Shown here piece by piece: positions 21,101-29,062 of a DNA stretch of 40,000 nucleotides. Each line of letters begins with the position of its first letter. The first letter of the stretch is position 1. The notes beneath the pieces are model-generated. The model was not told where the DNA came from. It saw only the letters and a list, made by a program, of their open reading frames with translations, and did not search any database. This stretch comes from Prorocentrum cordatum. Its lineage: Eukaryota; Sar; Dinophyceae; Prorocentrales; Prorocentraceae. Position numbers and translations under genes: made by a program. The DNA lies in the NCBI GenBank assembly GCA_963575745.1, contig CAUYUJ010007486.1, positions 1 to 40,000 on the forward strand, written 5' to 3'.

Positions 21101-21323
21101 GGCCCCTATGCTCCACGTTTGCCAGCTGTGCAACCCCCAAGGGCCGCACTTACGGCGCATCTGCGGTGCCGCCAGACCTCGCCTGGGCAGGCAAGCACCA
21201 CGCGCCGGAGGGGAAATTCGGCGCCTACCAGTCACCACGAGAGCCACACCTAGTGGCGATAGGCTCGCAGTCCTCCAAGCCAGTGACCCCAGAGCGGGTT
21301 GGATGCCCCCTGGGCAGGGCTAG
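18138..21323 (+). CDS. LINE reverse transcriptase with C-terminal zinc-finger motifs
   Basis: Open from just after the TAG at 18135 to 21323; the first near-start at 18150 is TTG, so this is part of a longer polyprotein. Numbered from 18150: SAPGVDGEPYEL (123-134) is the thumb-side RT1/2 motif, VLFCDQNKAFERIS (282-295) is motif A with Asp286, GMGGTASPLL (344-353) is motif B, and TYVDD (375-379) is motif C. The three palm aspartates are present, so the polymerase core looks intact. Downstream are Cys/His clusters: CSCG with CDTC (about 792-820), CPLCG with TEHVWRWCP (868-890, like the zf-RVT finger of plant LINEs) and CQLC with a later Cys (about 990). Near 21290-21320 the reading passes to the RNase H frame. 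It would synthesise cDNA by target-primed reverse transcription. Confidence 0.93.
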   Translation, partial: AATWLRKWDNDTAQRRAARLTPAQRGPGVERPALASHYRTGREIFVKTHAILGVRDTDGRWNERTKEVDDVLWRSRSHIWQTAPPLPPAADRILDEYFRHKELGQFPDSPNPQWGRIASLVLGPSGSAPGVDGEPYELYHPGARFVACLLAQAWYAADLNPDLIDLVLGPSIDLLVWIGKKAAAEMPNDMRPLQLPTCLRRLHGATIADQLGPVIEPRLSPHQAAKRGGQRGPNITAATNHLALDPAPDTEPGPMWAALLGEHQAAVDQYIQDAVQSLGPAPSTAVLFCDQNKAFERISLQWMGQLTDRWQLPSWLLHSVDALVSCRNVRTYKGKYKSRIRRLLRSIGMGGTASPLLWCLGYDPLICALENITGSDDPTYVDDLAALLGATAQALRGGIALPWLAMAAGLLVEAHKCRGVEAPSRINVRQLLATAPVDFTDNGATMRVTGLLDTLILDMISRVGGPDTAAQCTPWSCPCRCNFKTALVPASNHEWWRRAMDHTPFGASAVMPQWPYLGACVVSREAEGEALPPGGAMTRGQLDALVAGTWGKPLPKLRDRAMALHLANMSSNKTALAWNTYLIALIPYPSHYSLPDTVQERALRAHLRVALGLASASWIPDNILTGLSIRFQVPGCPKCPVATARVIAARAHVLDDLWGPLQSRQKAGRRWNKLGKWAREFPPRQGPFRPGSKVLTDSRAADLFNRAIRGPARLRARYFGRVVYVAAWSQLHGHIVHKWFTATSDERRWALTDGAEWSLLQHCASFTEAHHVLWLLANGLPGSARRRGVADRIPHQCSCGRPAKRAWLTAGQRDDGQAWCDTCLRTWSGEAALWPLLDDDALPEDLRALAAERRRRHVGIQVPMRQGLYGACPLCGLGEATTEHVWRWCPAAALAWERTRAPDHPRDLATAMCTRGQHQRLVCRLLHQISFRYCVKLDCTPLGAEEAARLIVQGIVVPDTDVQSDDEADDDWHEGQPPVAPADETAAWAPMLHVCQLCNPQGPHLRRICGAARPRLGRQAPRAGGEIRRLPVTTRATPSGDRLAVLQASDPRAGWMPPGQG

Positions 21324-22003
21324 CTTCTCCATGCCCCAGGACGGACAGGAATCCCAGCGCCCTGTGGACCAGAACTTATTGTAGGCTCTGTGACCAACAC
21401 ACCCTGGTGCTCAGAGCTGGCAGGGATATGGACAGTGGCGAGGAAATCACGGTCAGAGACTCCCCGCTCCCCGCCGCCGACTCTGCCCAATGGCCTTACG
21501 AGCTCACGTTCGACGGAGGAGCTCGTCGGATCGGAGAAGGAGACAAGGTCTCTGGGGCGGCGGCTGTTCTCTGGCGACATGACCCACGCCGTGGCTACCC
21601 GCGCGTCGTGGCGGTCGCTGCGGTGGCCCTCCCAGGCTGTGACAATGCGCAGACTGCCGAGTCCTCGGGGTGCAGAGCCGGTCTCGCCCTGCTCCCACAC
21701 GTTGAAGGCGCGCTCCGGGGCGCCAGGGTGGTCGGGGACAACCTTGCCGGCACAGGCCGCTATCGGCGGCTCCACCTCGCACAACAGATGGACTTTGCCC
21801 TTAGGCAGGCCAGCGATTCGGGATGGGCCCTCACCTGGCAGGCAGTGCGACGACGGCTCAATAAAGCGGCTGACCGCCTAGCCACGTTAGGGGTCTTTTG
21901 GGCCAGCGCCCTCAACCGCGCTGGTGATCATACGGTCACCACCTGGGTTGTGGGAAAACACCGATCGCCCCACTCCCCCTCTCTTCCCCGCTGCGGGGAT
22001 TGA
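21287..22003 (+). pseudogene. RNase H domain of the LINE
   Basis: Opens after a TGA at 21284 and ends at a TGA at 22001; no ATG precedes the domain (the near-start at 21299 is TTG), so it depends on the upstream RT. A CRLC motif lies near 21385. RNase HI catalytic residues are all visible: YELTFDGGAR (Asp), QTAESSGCRAGLALL (Glu), VVGDNLAGTG (Asp) and LNKAADRLA (Asp), the last preceded by the usual basic helix. It degrades the RNA strand of RNA/DNA hybrids after cDNA synthesis. RNase H is found in some non-LTR clades such as I and R1-like. Only the frameshift at about 21300 separates it from the RT frame. Confidence 0.9.
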
Positions 22004-22766
22004 CCTCTGCGACTTGGACCAGGTCGCCCAGGCTGCGGACGCTCTCGAAAATCTCCCTCGTCCTCATCTCCCTTGATCGCTCCCGATCCTGGACAGCAGG
22101 GACGTCACCAACCCCACGCTCAGGCCAGACGACCCCAGGAGTGGGTCTGGCAACGGAGACGTGGTCGTTCAGCAGCTCCTCGTGACCTACCTCCGGGACT
22201 TCCACCCTGGATTGGACTACATTTGGCGGCGGTTCTGTCACGGCCATTGCGATGATAACATCCCAGAGCCTAAAAACGAAGAAGCCTCTTGGCCAGGCAG
22301 TCGGTTGACGAGGTTTCTCAGGGCGGCGTACGGCGACAACATCCCGAAGGATTGCTCCCCGCTCAACCAGCCCTGGGCAGGCAAGCGGCTGGCCGCCGCA
22401 CGAGTCGTCTCCCACCTCACCAACGGCGAGAAACACAAAGAGGCCTGGGAGCGGCACGTCTCGACCCTCGCCCCGGAGAATGGCCTCAACCCAGTCAGAC
22501 ACGAGATGTGCACGCTGACGAGCTTCCTGCTCAGCCTCAGTGCCGATGCCCTGGCCTCGACAACCATCACCTCCCTGGCGGAGTCGCACGCGCAGGCCAT
22601 GAGCGAGGACATGCGGCAGGGCGCCCTCCGGCACAGTGGCTGGGCCCCAAGCTCGAAGCTCCAGCAAGACCCGAGGGAGGCACCTCCACAGCGGTTGGTG
22701 CAGACAGCTCCCTGGGTACGAAGGACGCCGAAATGGGTGCTGGAGACGCGAAGGTGCCTGGCCTAG
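22002..22766 (+). pseudogene. LINE C-terminal domain with DP-RH signature
   Basis: Coding continues after RNase H in a further frame (LCDLDQVAQAADALENL from 22005), has a TGA at 22074-22076, and then stays open to 22766. The part from about 22170 (LLVTYLRDFHPGLDYIWRRF) through 22550 has normal globular composition and includes a Trp, GLNPVRHE, seven residues and FLLSL. A similar arrangement (DPLRHD, seven residues, FLESF) is encoded at about 34905-34970 in a separate reading region. I do not recognise a named family. It is probably the C-terminal end of the polyprotein or a separate small ORF. Confidence 0.5.
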
Positions 22767-23164
22767 CGACCAAAGAGGAGGACGACGAAGACGAGGTTCC
22801 TGCTACTGAGCTAGCGGATTCGGCCGACTTTGGAAGCCCCCACGAGCCTCCTCCCCCGGATGACTGCGCGGACCCGGCCGCTGGCCCCGCTGAAGATGAT
22901 GGCCCTGGCGCCAGGCCGCCACAGCAAAGCCCAACGGCAGAGCGCATGGAACCCAGCTCCGACGACGACCCCTTGGCCGCCTGGGGTCGCACAGCCACCA
23001 CCGAGCAGAACGCCAGCGGTTCCAGCGGGCCAGGTCAAGATGAAGCCGCGCGAGAGAGAGAGGCACAGCGCAGGACCGCCGCCCCCCACTACGCAACCCA
23101 TAGACACCAGACCGCAGGCTTGCCTACTCTGGCGCAGCGGGACGACACGCTCTCAACCAGCTGA
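22745..23164 (+). pseudogene. Acidic, Pro/Gly-rich segment after the C-terminal domain
   Basis: In the frame ending at the TGA at 23162, about 140 residues are rich in Asp, Glu, Pro, Ala and Ser (for example DEDEVPATELADSADF near 22780 and SSDDDPLAAWGRTATTEQ near 22955). It reads as a disordered acidic linker. It continues the preceding domain after a frameshift at about 22740 and hands over to the next frame near 23110. Confidence 0.4.
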
Positions 23165-23688
23165 CCGACGCCCACGGAGGCCCCATGTACAAGGCCTGGT
23201 TGGGCTCCGTGGACTTGGAGCGCCGCGGAGATAGGCCCGCCAAGCGCATCACCAGACACCAAGTGGACTTGGGTGGAGTATTCTGCGCCGTTTGGTCGGC
23301 CTACAGAAAAGGCATCCGGATGCCCGGGCGCAAGGATCCCAAGTCAGACCCGAAGCTGCACACGGACGAGAACATCAACAAGTTCTTGGATGACTGGAAG
23401 CGCTGTGGATACGATGCCTACGCGATGGACAAGAAGTATAACTTCCGCATCGACTGGGCAACGGCACGGTCCGAATACATGCGCCACACCAGGACCGACG
23501 GCACGGGCAAGGGCAGCCACCAGCAGAGCAGCTGGTATGACCGGGCTGGGAGCTCCTGGGACGCCTGGGACAATTGGCAGAGTGGCTGGAGCTCTGGCTG
23601 GCACGACGACCAGTGGCAGTCAGGAGGCAAGCGTGGTGGCGGCAGGCCGGACGATCGTGGCGAGAAAAGACAACGGTGGGGCGACTGA
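23104..23688 (+). pseudogene. Basic Trp/Gly-rich 3' ORF segment
   Basis: The frame opens after a TAG at 23101; coding-like sequence (GRHALNQLTDAHGGP) runs into an ATG at 23185 and on to a TGA at 23686. The first ~110 residues after the ATG look globular (VDLGGVFCAVWSAYRKG, INKFLDDWKRCGYDAYAM). The last ~45 are Gly/Ser/Trp/Gln-rich with Arg-Gly groups (SSWDAWDNWQSGW, SGGKRGGGRPDDRG), the kind of tail seen on single-stranded nucleic-acid-binding proteins. No known domain is identified. It is either the last part of the LINE polyprotein or an independent nucleic-acid-binding ORF of the element. Confidence 0.5.
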
Positions 23689-25100
23689 GCCCCCCCCATC
23701 CCCAAGAGATTCAGGTGCAGCGTCCGATTTCCACATTCTGTGCAGCCTTCAGCTGCCTCCCTGGGTTACGTTTCATATACTCGTGTGGCGGCCTTCAGCC
23801 GCCCTCCCTGGTACACGCACTTCCTGCCTTTGGACCCAAGTGCGTTTACCAGCAATACCGTCTGCATGACTGCGCTGGGGCGTGTTGCGTGCAGGCCATA
23901 GTTGGCCCCTTGCCCCGCTGTAGTTGTTTTCACCTCTGGCCCTGTCGGACTTCGTCCCCCGGCCTCGCGGCTCTGTGACCGACGCAAAGATAGCTTCGCC
24001 TCGTCACTGTCCAGACCGCACTCTCACTCCCTGGGTTTCTTTATGGTACAGTGGCCTTCAGCTGCTCTTCTCTGCTATTCCCTGGGAGCGACCTTGGGCG
24101 GGTGGCGTCCCGACAGCGGGTTTCGAACGCATGACCAGATGGTGCACTTCTGAGCCGTTGAGGTACGCCTCCGGCACGGTGGCGCGGTGTGCCCACCCGT
24201 AAGGACGTTGTTGCCGCGCCCGGACGCAGGGACGCAGTTGCGCACCCACTTGCGCGCACCGGCCACAGTGTTGCCGCCGGTGGTCAGCGGACTGAGCCTA
24301 TACCTGTGCCTAGTGCGTTCGCCTGCTTCCTTTGTTGGCCGCCAGTTCCTGTTGCCCGGACTGGCATCATCCCATCGTCGCTCCCCCGCTCTACCTGGAT
24401 GAGCGGCCCCTAGCTCCCTGGGCTTCTTCGTGACCACTGGCTGTTGCTTCGGCTGCAGTTGGTAAGCGGCAGCACAGCTTTCCCAGAGCGCCATCTTCTT
24501 ACACTTAACTCTGGTACGCCAGGGTACCAAGGATAGGCGTGGCCCTGCGTATGCTTGTCACGTTAGATGCCCCCTGGTACGCGTTCCTGCTCTTATCTTT
24601 GGTTGCTAGTCGCCTGCGAATTGTGCCTGGTAGAAGATTGGGACACTTGTACCTTCCGCATAGCGTCACATCATGTTACCTGCTGGCTCGCTTGCGAACG
24701 CATCTCTGCTGGTTGTCTTCCCGGGCCTGACGTCTTTGTTCGGTTACAGACACCACGATTTCGCGCCATTTTGGCTGCGTTGGTGCGTACTCTGAAGCTG
24801 CGACGGTTCGCTGGCGCTGTCAGAGTCCAACCTCCCCCTACGATATGCAGTCAGGCGACAGCTTGCGCGTCTCTCGGAAGCTTCTGCTTGAGCATGGTTC
24901 AGATACCTTGGGACCCTATGGTACGCCATTCGCTGCGCCGAGGTTTGCAGACTCATTGCTGCTCAGATATTGTACCCAGCAGCGTACTGCTTAGCCATGG
25001 CCTCAGACACCTTGGGGTTATTTGCATCGCGCCATGTGGCAGCGTAGTTACAGGTACCCTGGGTGCAGGTCCCTGGGCGTCAGACACCCTGGGTTGCAGC
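23689..25100 (+). other. Probable 3' noncoding region of the LINE, with recurrent CCCTGG motif
   Basis: About 1.4 kb without a coherent reading frame. CCCTGGG or CCCTGGTAC recurs irregularly, for example near 23757, 23809, 24028, 24083, 24414, 24570 and 25062-25095, and CAGC-TTCAGC-GCC words recur near 23740, 23790 and 24055. A small palindrome GGTAC-GCCAG-GGTACC lies at about 24510. No poly(A) or short tandem tail clearly marks the element's 3' end. Confidence 0.5.
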
Positions 25101-25233
25101 ACCCTTGCACCCGCCGCCCCGGCGCCGGCCGCGGCCCGCGCGCGCGTCCGGCCAATTAGTTTCGGCCGCAGCCCGACCGTTATTCGCCGCCGCTGGCGCT
25201 TCCGCCCGCGGCTGATAAAAATAATAATAAAAC
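25101..25233 (+). other. GC-rich leader ending in AT-rich GATAAAAATAATAATAAAAC
   Basis: A GC-rich stretch passes into an A/T-rich word at 25213-25232, directly before the spliced-leader relicts. It could be the 3' tail of the preceding LINE, an upstream control region of the retrogene, or chance. Dinoflagellate genes usually lack TATA boxes, so no promoter is assigned. Confidence 0.35.
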
Positions 25234-25269
25234 TCCGTAGCCTCGGCTCAAGGTCCGTAGCTTGGCTCA
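25234..25269 (+). other. Two tandem relict dinoflagellate spliced leaders
   Basis: 25234-25252 reads TCCGTAGCCTCGGCTCAAG and 25254-25269 reads TCCGTAGCTTGGCTCA. The 22-nt dinoflagellate leader begins CCGTAGCC, has a T-rich middle and ends TTGGCTCAAG. Both copies keep the start and end and have lost bases from the T-rich middle. Encoded spliced leaders in genomic DNA are known in dinoflagellates as traces of trans-spliced mRNA that was reverse transcribed and reintegrated; two in tandem imply two rounds. They precede an ATG at 25323 by 54 bases, a normal short leader length. Confidence 0.8.
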
Positions 25270-25322
25270 TGCCCCTGGCTGAAGCCCGCCCCCGCCTGGC
25301 GCGCCCCGTGCCGGGCCGCGAC

Positions 25323-25453
25323 ATGTCCGCCGCTGTCGCCGCCAGCGCCGTCACCGCCGCTGCCCTGCGGCGGCGGCAGCGGGTTGCCGCTGCCGCCTGC
25401 GGGCCGCCGGGGCTGGCCGCCGCCGCCGCCGCTGCGCCCGCGGCGGCGGCTGG
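25323..25453 (+). pseudogene. N-terminal part of LHC retrogene, before copia insertion
   Basis: The ATG at 25323 opens 44 codons, rich in Ala with an Arg cluster (MSAAVAASAVTAAALRRRQR then mostly Ala), up to the copia target site. Ala/Arg-rich, acid-poor composition is compatible with a plastid-targeting region, though no clear hydrophobic signal segment is visible. If the copia element and one target-site copy are ignored, the frame continues without a shift into the Ala-rich sequence at 32279 and the LHC units beyond. Relict spliced leaders stand 54 bases upstream. Confidence 0.6.
25449..25453. repeat. Target-site duplication, left copy (GCTGG)
   Basis: GCTGG directly left of the element is matched by GCTGG at 32273-32277 directly right of it. 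Five bases is the standard Ty1/copia length. The surrounding Gly/Ala-codon repeat means nearby matches of 6-7 bases are also possible, so the exact edge is slightly ambiguous. Confidence 0.75.
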
Positions 25454-25639
25454 CGTCGATCTCGGATCGGTTCGTCGATCGAGGATCGCATCTATTCCCG
25501 GAAGGGCGCCCTGGCTCAAGGGCCCTAAACAGCAGCGGGGCGCAAGAGCATCAGGAAAGATGGGGGGCAAGGAGAAACAAGGCGAGAAGGATGAAGCGAG
25601 AGGTGACACATCTAAATGGTGAAGGGCATACGGTTGTCA
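25454..25639 (-). repeat. 3' LTR of copia element
   Basis: On the minus strand it starts TGACAACCG and ends GATCGACG. The other LTR starts TGTCAATCG and ends GATCGACA, so the canonical TG...CA ends hold in the 5' copy and the terminal A has become G here. Differences between LTRs lie at 25454, 25494, 25531, 25633 and 25637. No promoter element is identifiable by eye. Confidence 0.9.
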
Positions 25640-25652
25640 ACCTCACCATTAT
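25640..25652 (-). other. Candidate polypurine tract
   Basis: Minus strand AATGGTGAGGT lies directly before the 3' LTR. It is purine-rich and in the required place for plus-strand priming, but short and interrupted by T. Confidence 0.45.
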
Positions 25653-25713
25653 TTCTTTTGTTTCTGTACAAAAAAAGAAAAGGCAGCTAGGAAAAGGAAA
25701 AGCTCAGTTCAGT

Positions 25714-26875
25714 TCAGGAAGTGGCTGTCTTTGCGGCCTTCTTTGCTTCCGCCTTCGCCTGTTCCTTTGCCTTCCGCTTGTCAGAGCGCTTCCTGCGCCT
25801 GGCCTGGGTCGGGGGCTTGCGCTTCAGGTTCCAGTCTGCGGAGAGCCTCAGCTCGGGGCAGTCCGTGGTCTGCGAGAAGAGCCCGTGCCAGTCCTTCGCC
25901 TCGTTGTCGGAGGCCGCTTTGGCAGCACGATTATCTTCGCGCCTGCTCGGGGCGCTTCCCTTGTCGTTGCCGTCGCAGCTGAGGGTCTCCGCGTCGCTGT
26001 CACTGCTCGGAGAGGGAGACGCATCGACCTGCGGAGGTCCCGGTTTCGCCTGTCTCGCCGGAGCCTGGCTTGAAGCAGGGGGGTCTGCCTCGGCAGGCGA
26101 CCCGGGCGGGCTGTAAGCGGGCTCTGGGGACAGAGCTCTCTCCCCCCTGGCCCTCGCTGCTTCCCCCAGCCTGATCTGGGCACGCTGTCTCTTGGATCTC
26201 TCGCGGTCCCAGAGCAAGCGGGCAGACATCCAGTGTCCACAGAGGTCAACGTCTCGGCAGCACAAGACATTAAGATGCTTCTGCTTACGCCACGGCGGAG
26301 GCGCGCCAGCTTCTCGAAGCTGCTTGTCCTGATCGAGCATGTCTGTCAACATGCTGTCCTTCTGCTGCGCGTGCACCTGCTGCCTCAAGAGGCTCACCGC
26401 CCTCTCTGCCTGCTCTGGCCGATCGAGATCTCGGTGGCCCTGCATGCGGCGAAGCGCCGGCACTTCGGAGCGGAAGCTCCGGAGGCTCTCTGTGACCAAA
26501 TGCCGCTCGATCGCATTGAGCCTGCGGGCAGGCACAGCGGCCAGCTGCTCCTCCACCGTCGGCGTCGGCACTGTAGGTGGCGGCCGGCGCGGCGGAAGTG
26601 CTGGAGGCGTCCGGCTCGGAGGCGGCGCCGGAGCAGACGCCTTGCTCGTGGTCCCTGGCGCTGCGGCAGGCCGGGGCCGAGCACCAATGGCAGTTGTTGC
26701 AACCATCGCGAACTCAAGCTTTCCGCCGGCCGGGAGGCCACAGCACGGCGGTCCGCATTGAGCCACAACAGGCTGCGACATGTAGCACGAAGCAGCGCTT
26801 GTCGGTCTTGCCGCCAAACGCAAATCGATCGAACACGACCTGATCGGATCGAGAATTTTCGATGGATTGCTGTTT
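25714..26875 (-). CDS. C-terminal extension of copia Pol, beyond RNase H
   Basis: In the same open frame as RT-RNase H, about 387 residues follow the ADPLTK motif that normally lies close to the end of copia Pol. It begins with a Cys-rich GPPCCGLPAGGK unit (about 26715-26755). A Pro/Ala-rich linker follows, then a probable helical region (RRLNAIERHLVTESLRSF, about 26460-26530) and a segment with CCRDVDLCGHW (about 26225-26270). It ends in acidic, then strongly basic sequence (RRRKRSDKRKAKEQAKAE) before the TGA. The basic tail could be a nuclear localisation or DNA-binding segment. I know of no standard copia domain like this; it could be a lineage-specific extension or captured host sequence. 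Confidence 0.6.
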
Positions 26876-28398
26876 GGCTTGGTGAGCGGATCCGCGACCA
26901 TACTGGCATCAGGCACCCAAGACAAATCACTAGGAAGAATTTTGCTGTTTACTGTTCTCTGCCAAACAACACACGCCTCTCTGATACGACTCAAAGACGG
27001 TATCAAATCTTCTTCTGTGATGTGTGGTGTGGTGGAGTACGTATTCGTGACAAGAGACCACGAATCTGTCAGCAGGAGTCCAGCAGGCGGCTCTTCTAGA
27101 TTCAATGCCTCTTGAATCCTCCTCCGCGTCGCGTACTGCACATCAAGGGCGCTTTCGGCAGCGAGGCTTTCAGTGGCCATCGTGGAGCTAATCGACCTGG
27201 TTTGCTTCTTAGAAGCCCAACGGTAAAGATACGCACGCACAATGGGACAAACACCCTCTGGGATCGTTTCTCCTATGAAGGTGGTCATGCCTCGCTGCGG
27301 TGGTTTGCCTTTGGACGAGTCGCCGCACGTGTAAACGCAGATTTTTGAAAGATCCATAGGCCCAAAATACAAAACCACATCCTCTTCCAAAAGAAGACGG
27401 CGCATGTGGAAGAACCACGCACGCGGCGCCCTGCGGAGACCGTACAACGTCTTCCCCCTGTGCAACCTCCATACGAATCCAGGCCGGATCGATACGCTCC
27501 TGGGTGGCACAACGAAGACGGGAGAACTGTCGTAGTGTGGATCGGCGTCGGTCTCGGCCTGCAGGAACGCTTTGCGGACGTCCCAAGTTTCTGGCGCCCA
27601 TCCGTGCACGGCTGCTAACCACAACAGGAATCTGACAGAGTTTCTGTTGAGCGTTGGGGAATCAACGACATGATTCTCAGCCCCTGGTTCAAAACAGCCT
27701 TGCACCACCAAACGTGCTTTAGCCTCTCCTTCCATGGCGGTGTACACAAACCTGGAAGGAACGGCGGCAGCCCCTGGCGGCAGGCGTACCTCGTCGAAGT
27801 TTTTGGAGACGGCGTTGAGTTCCTTCAGACGTGGTGCTTCGAAAGAAGGGTCTGACTCAGCGATTCGAGAAGGAATCTCTTTCGCACGCTTCATGGTTTT
27901 TGCTACCACGAGAGCGTCCAGGACCGACTCTCCTACGACAGCGGCGTCTGCCGGGCAGGAACGGCACACCCCGTGGACGGCACCGTAGCCACACCACTGC
28001 TCAGGCACTGTGAGAAACGAATCGTCTAAATCATTTTTGGCCGAGGCTAACAGCTCGTCGTCCGAATGTGGAAGCATCGGCGACTTGTGCGCTGGCTGGT
28101 CGTCAGTGATTTCGGAGGACGCTTCACGCTTCGCTCTTGCATGCCTGGCCGCTGATGAAGATGACGTTATTCCTGTGCCTCTTCCTTTTCCTGGTCCCCC
28201 TCCTTCTCCTCCTTTGCCTCTGCCTGCCCCCCCTGCTCCTGGTGCGGACTTGGTCCCGCGTCGGCGCAGAGGTTCGTAAGCAGCTTGTGCCGGGGGCGGC
28301 GCGGAAGCGGCGCCGAAGGGCGGCGCCTGGCTGCTGTGGAAACACTGGCGGCGCGGAGGGAGGCGGCGGCAGCACGCCCGTAGACGCTGGAACCCCAT
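26876..28398 (-). pseudogene. Copia reverse transcriptase (palm-deleted) and RNase H
   Basis: Residues count from the first ATG of this frame at 28398; sequence before about residue 90 overlaps the integrase tail frame. RT motifs run from PSRFVYTAMEGEAKARLVVQ, through WDVRKAFLQAE (motif A Asp273), to KTLYGLRRAPRAWFFHMR. After that, LLEEDVVLYFGPMDLS joins straight to CGDSSKG and RGMTTFIGE, the start of RNase H. The YVDD motif and the usual ~130-170 residues around it are absent in all minus frames I read. RNase H residues follow: WASKKQTR, TESLAAESAL (Glu), LLTDSWSLV (Asp) and MVADPLTK (Asp). The RT is thus inactive by internal deletion while RNase H remains readable. Confidence 0.85.
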
Positions 28399-29062
28399 TT
28401 CCCGCGGCCGGGAAGCCCAAGCTCGCAGGTCCTGGAAAACCGGCAGGGGCCGGACGAGCCCCGGCAGCAGGAGGGAGGTACGGAGGTGGAGTTTGTGGTG
28501 GAGGCGTTGGCGCAGAATCGTCGTCCTGCGGCTCTTCTTTCACGCGCGCTGTTGGTGGCGCGCTGTCTTCTTGCTTTGGTGCAGGTGGTTGTTGCGGTGG
28601 CCCTGGCGGTTGTAGTTGCGGTCCCGCTTGCATTCGTAGTTCCAAAAGCCCTCTGTTTTCTTTTGGTCGCACCCGGTGCCTGTGGACAGCTATGGCTTTG
28701 CCATCGGGGGTTCTGAGCCACACTTTCTGGTTCCCTTCCACGCCGAGCACTACGGCAGGTCCTTTCCAAGCTGTTCCGGCTGTTTTTGCCTTCGGGGTGT
28801 CATCTGCGATGTAATCGACTTCTGTTCCCGAGTCGAGAGGGCCAGTGGTGCCCGCAAGACGGGAGTTGAAGAGATCACGAAGCTCGGAACATGTCTGGAT
28901 CTGCACAGCGACAGCCTGAGCAGCACGACGGAGAGACAACCTGGCATGAGCGTGGGCAGCGGCGTCTGTTCTGAACGCCTGCAGCTGTGGCGGCTCACAC
29001 TCATCGATCTGGTCGAAGAAATTGTTGTTTCCGAGAGCGAGGAACTGAGCGGAAAAAAACAC
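28124..29062 (-). pseudogene. Copia integrase C-terminal domain and Pro-rich linker
   Basis: Continues the integrase in a shifted frame. First comes a helical stretch (LRRAAQAVAVQIQTCSELRD), then a beta-rich segment (GTEVDYIADD to VWLRTPDGKAIAVHRHRVRP, about 28660-28830) typical of the SH3/Tudor-like integrase C-terminal fold that helps choose target DNA. Next is a long Pro/Gln-rich linker with GPASLGFPAAGNG (28385-28430), similar to the GPPC repeats of Gag. The shift from the upstream frame coincides with a run of seven T on the minus strand (29053-29059), a likely indel site. Another frame change leads into the RT. Confidence 0.8.

Larger units (their letters stand above)
10804..23690 (+). 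mobile_element. LINE-type retrotransposon carrying a DNA methyltransferase
   Basis: All domains lie on one strand in the order ORF1-like region, C5-cytosine methyltransferase, AP-type endonuclease, reverse transcriptase, zinc-finger motifs, RNase H, C-terminal domain. APE endonuclease, RT and RNase H without LTRs or an integrase define a non-LTR element. Methyltransferase capture by dinoflagellate retrotransposons has been published (de Mendoza and colleagues, 2018, as I recall). The ends are uncertain: the left end is set where the CTTGG array stops, and the 3' noncoding part may reach about 25100. Reading moves between frames roughly ten times, and in-frame stops occur at 16840 (TAG), 18135 (TAG) and 22074 (TGA). 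The copy is therefore dead unless many of these are sequence errors. No target-site duplication could be identified. Confidence 0.88.

Noticed and set aside
24100-24180. tRNA-like A-box and B-box words on the minus strand (GGCTCAGAAGTG, GTTCGAAACC)
   Set aside because: No acceptor or T stem can be closed, so neither a tRNA nor a tRNA-derived SINE is supported.
25512-25520. TGGCTCAAG in both LTRs as a spliced leader
   Set aside because: Only nine bases match, it lacks the CCGTAGCC start, and it is antisense to the element.
29053-29059. Run of seven T as a programmed frameshift site in integrase
   Set aside because: Frameshift signals normally lie between gag and pol, not inside the integrase, and other random frame breaks exist. 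An indel is more likely.
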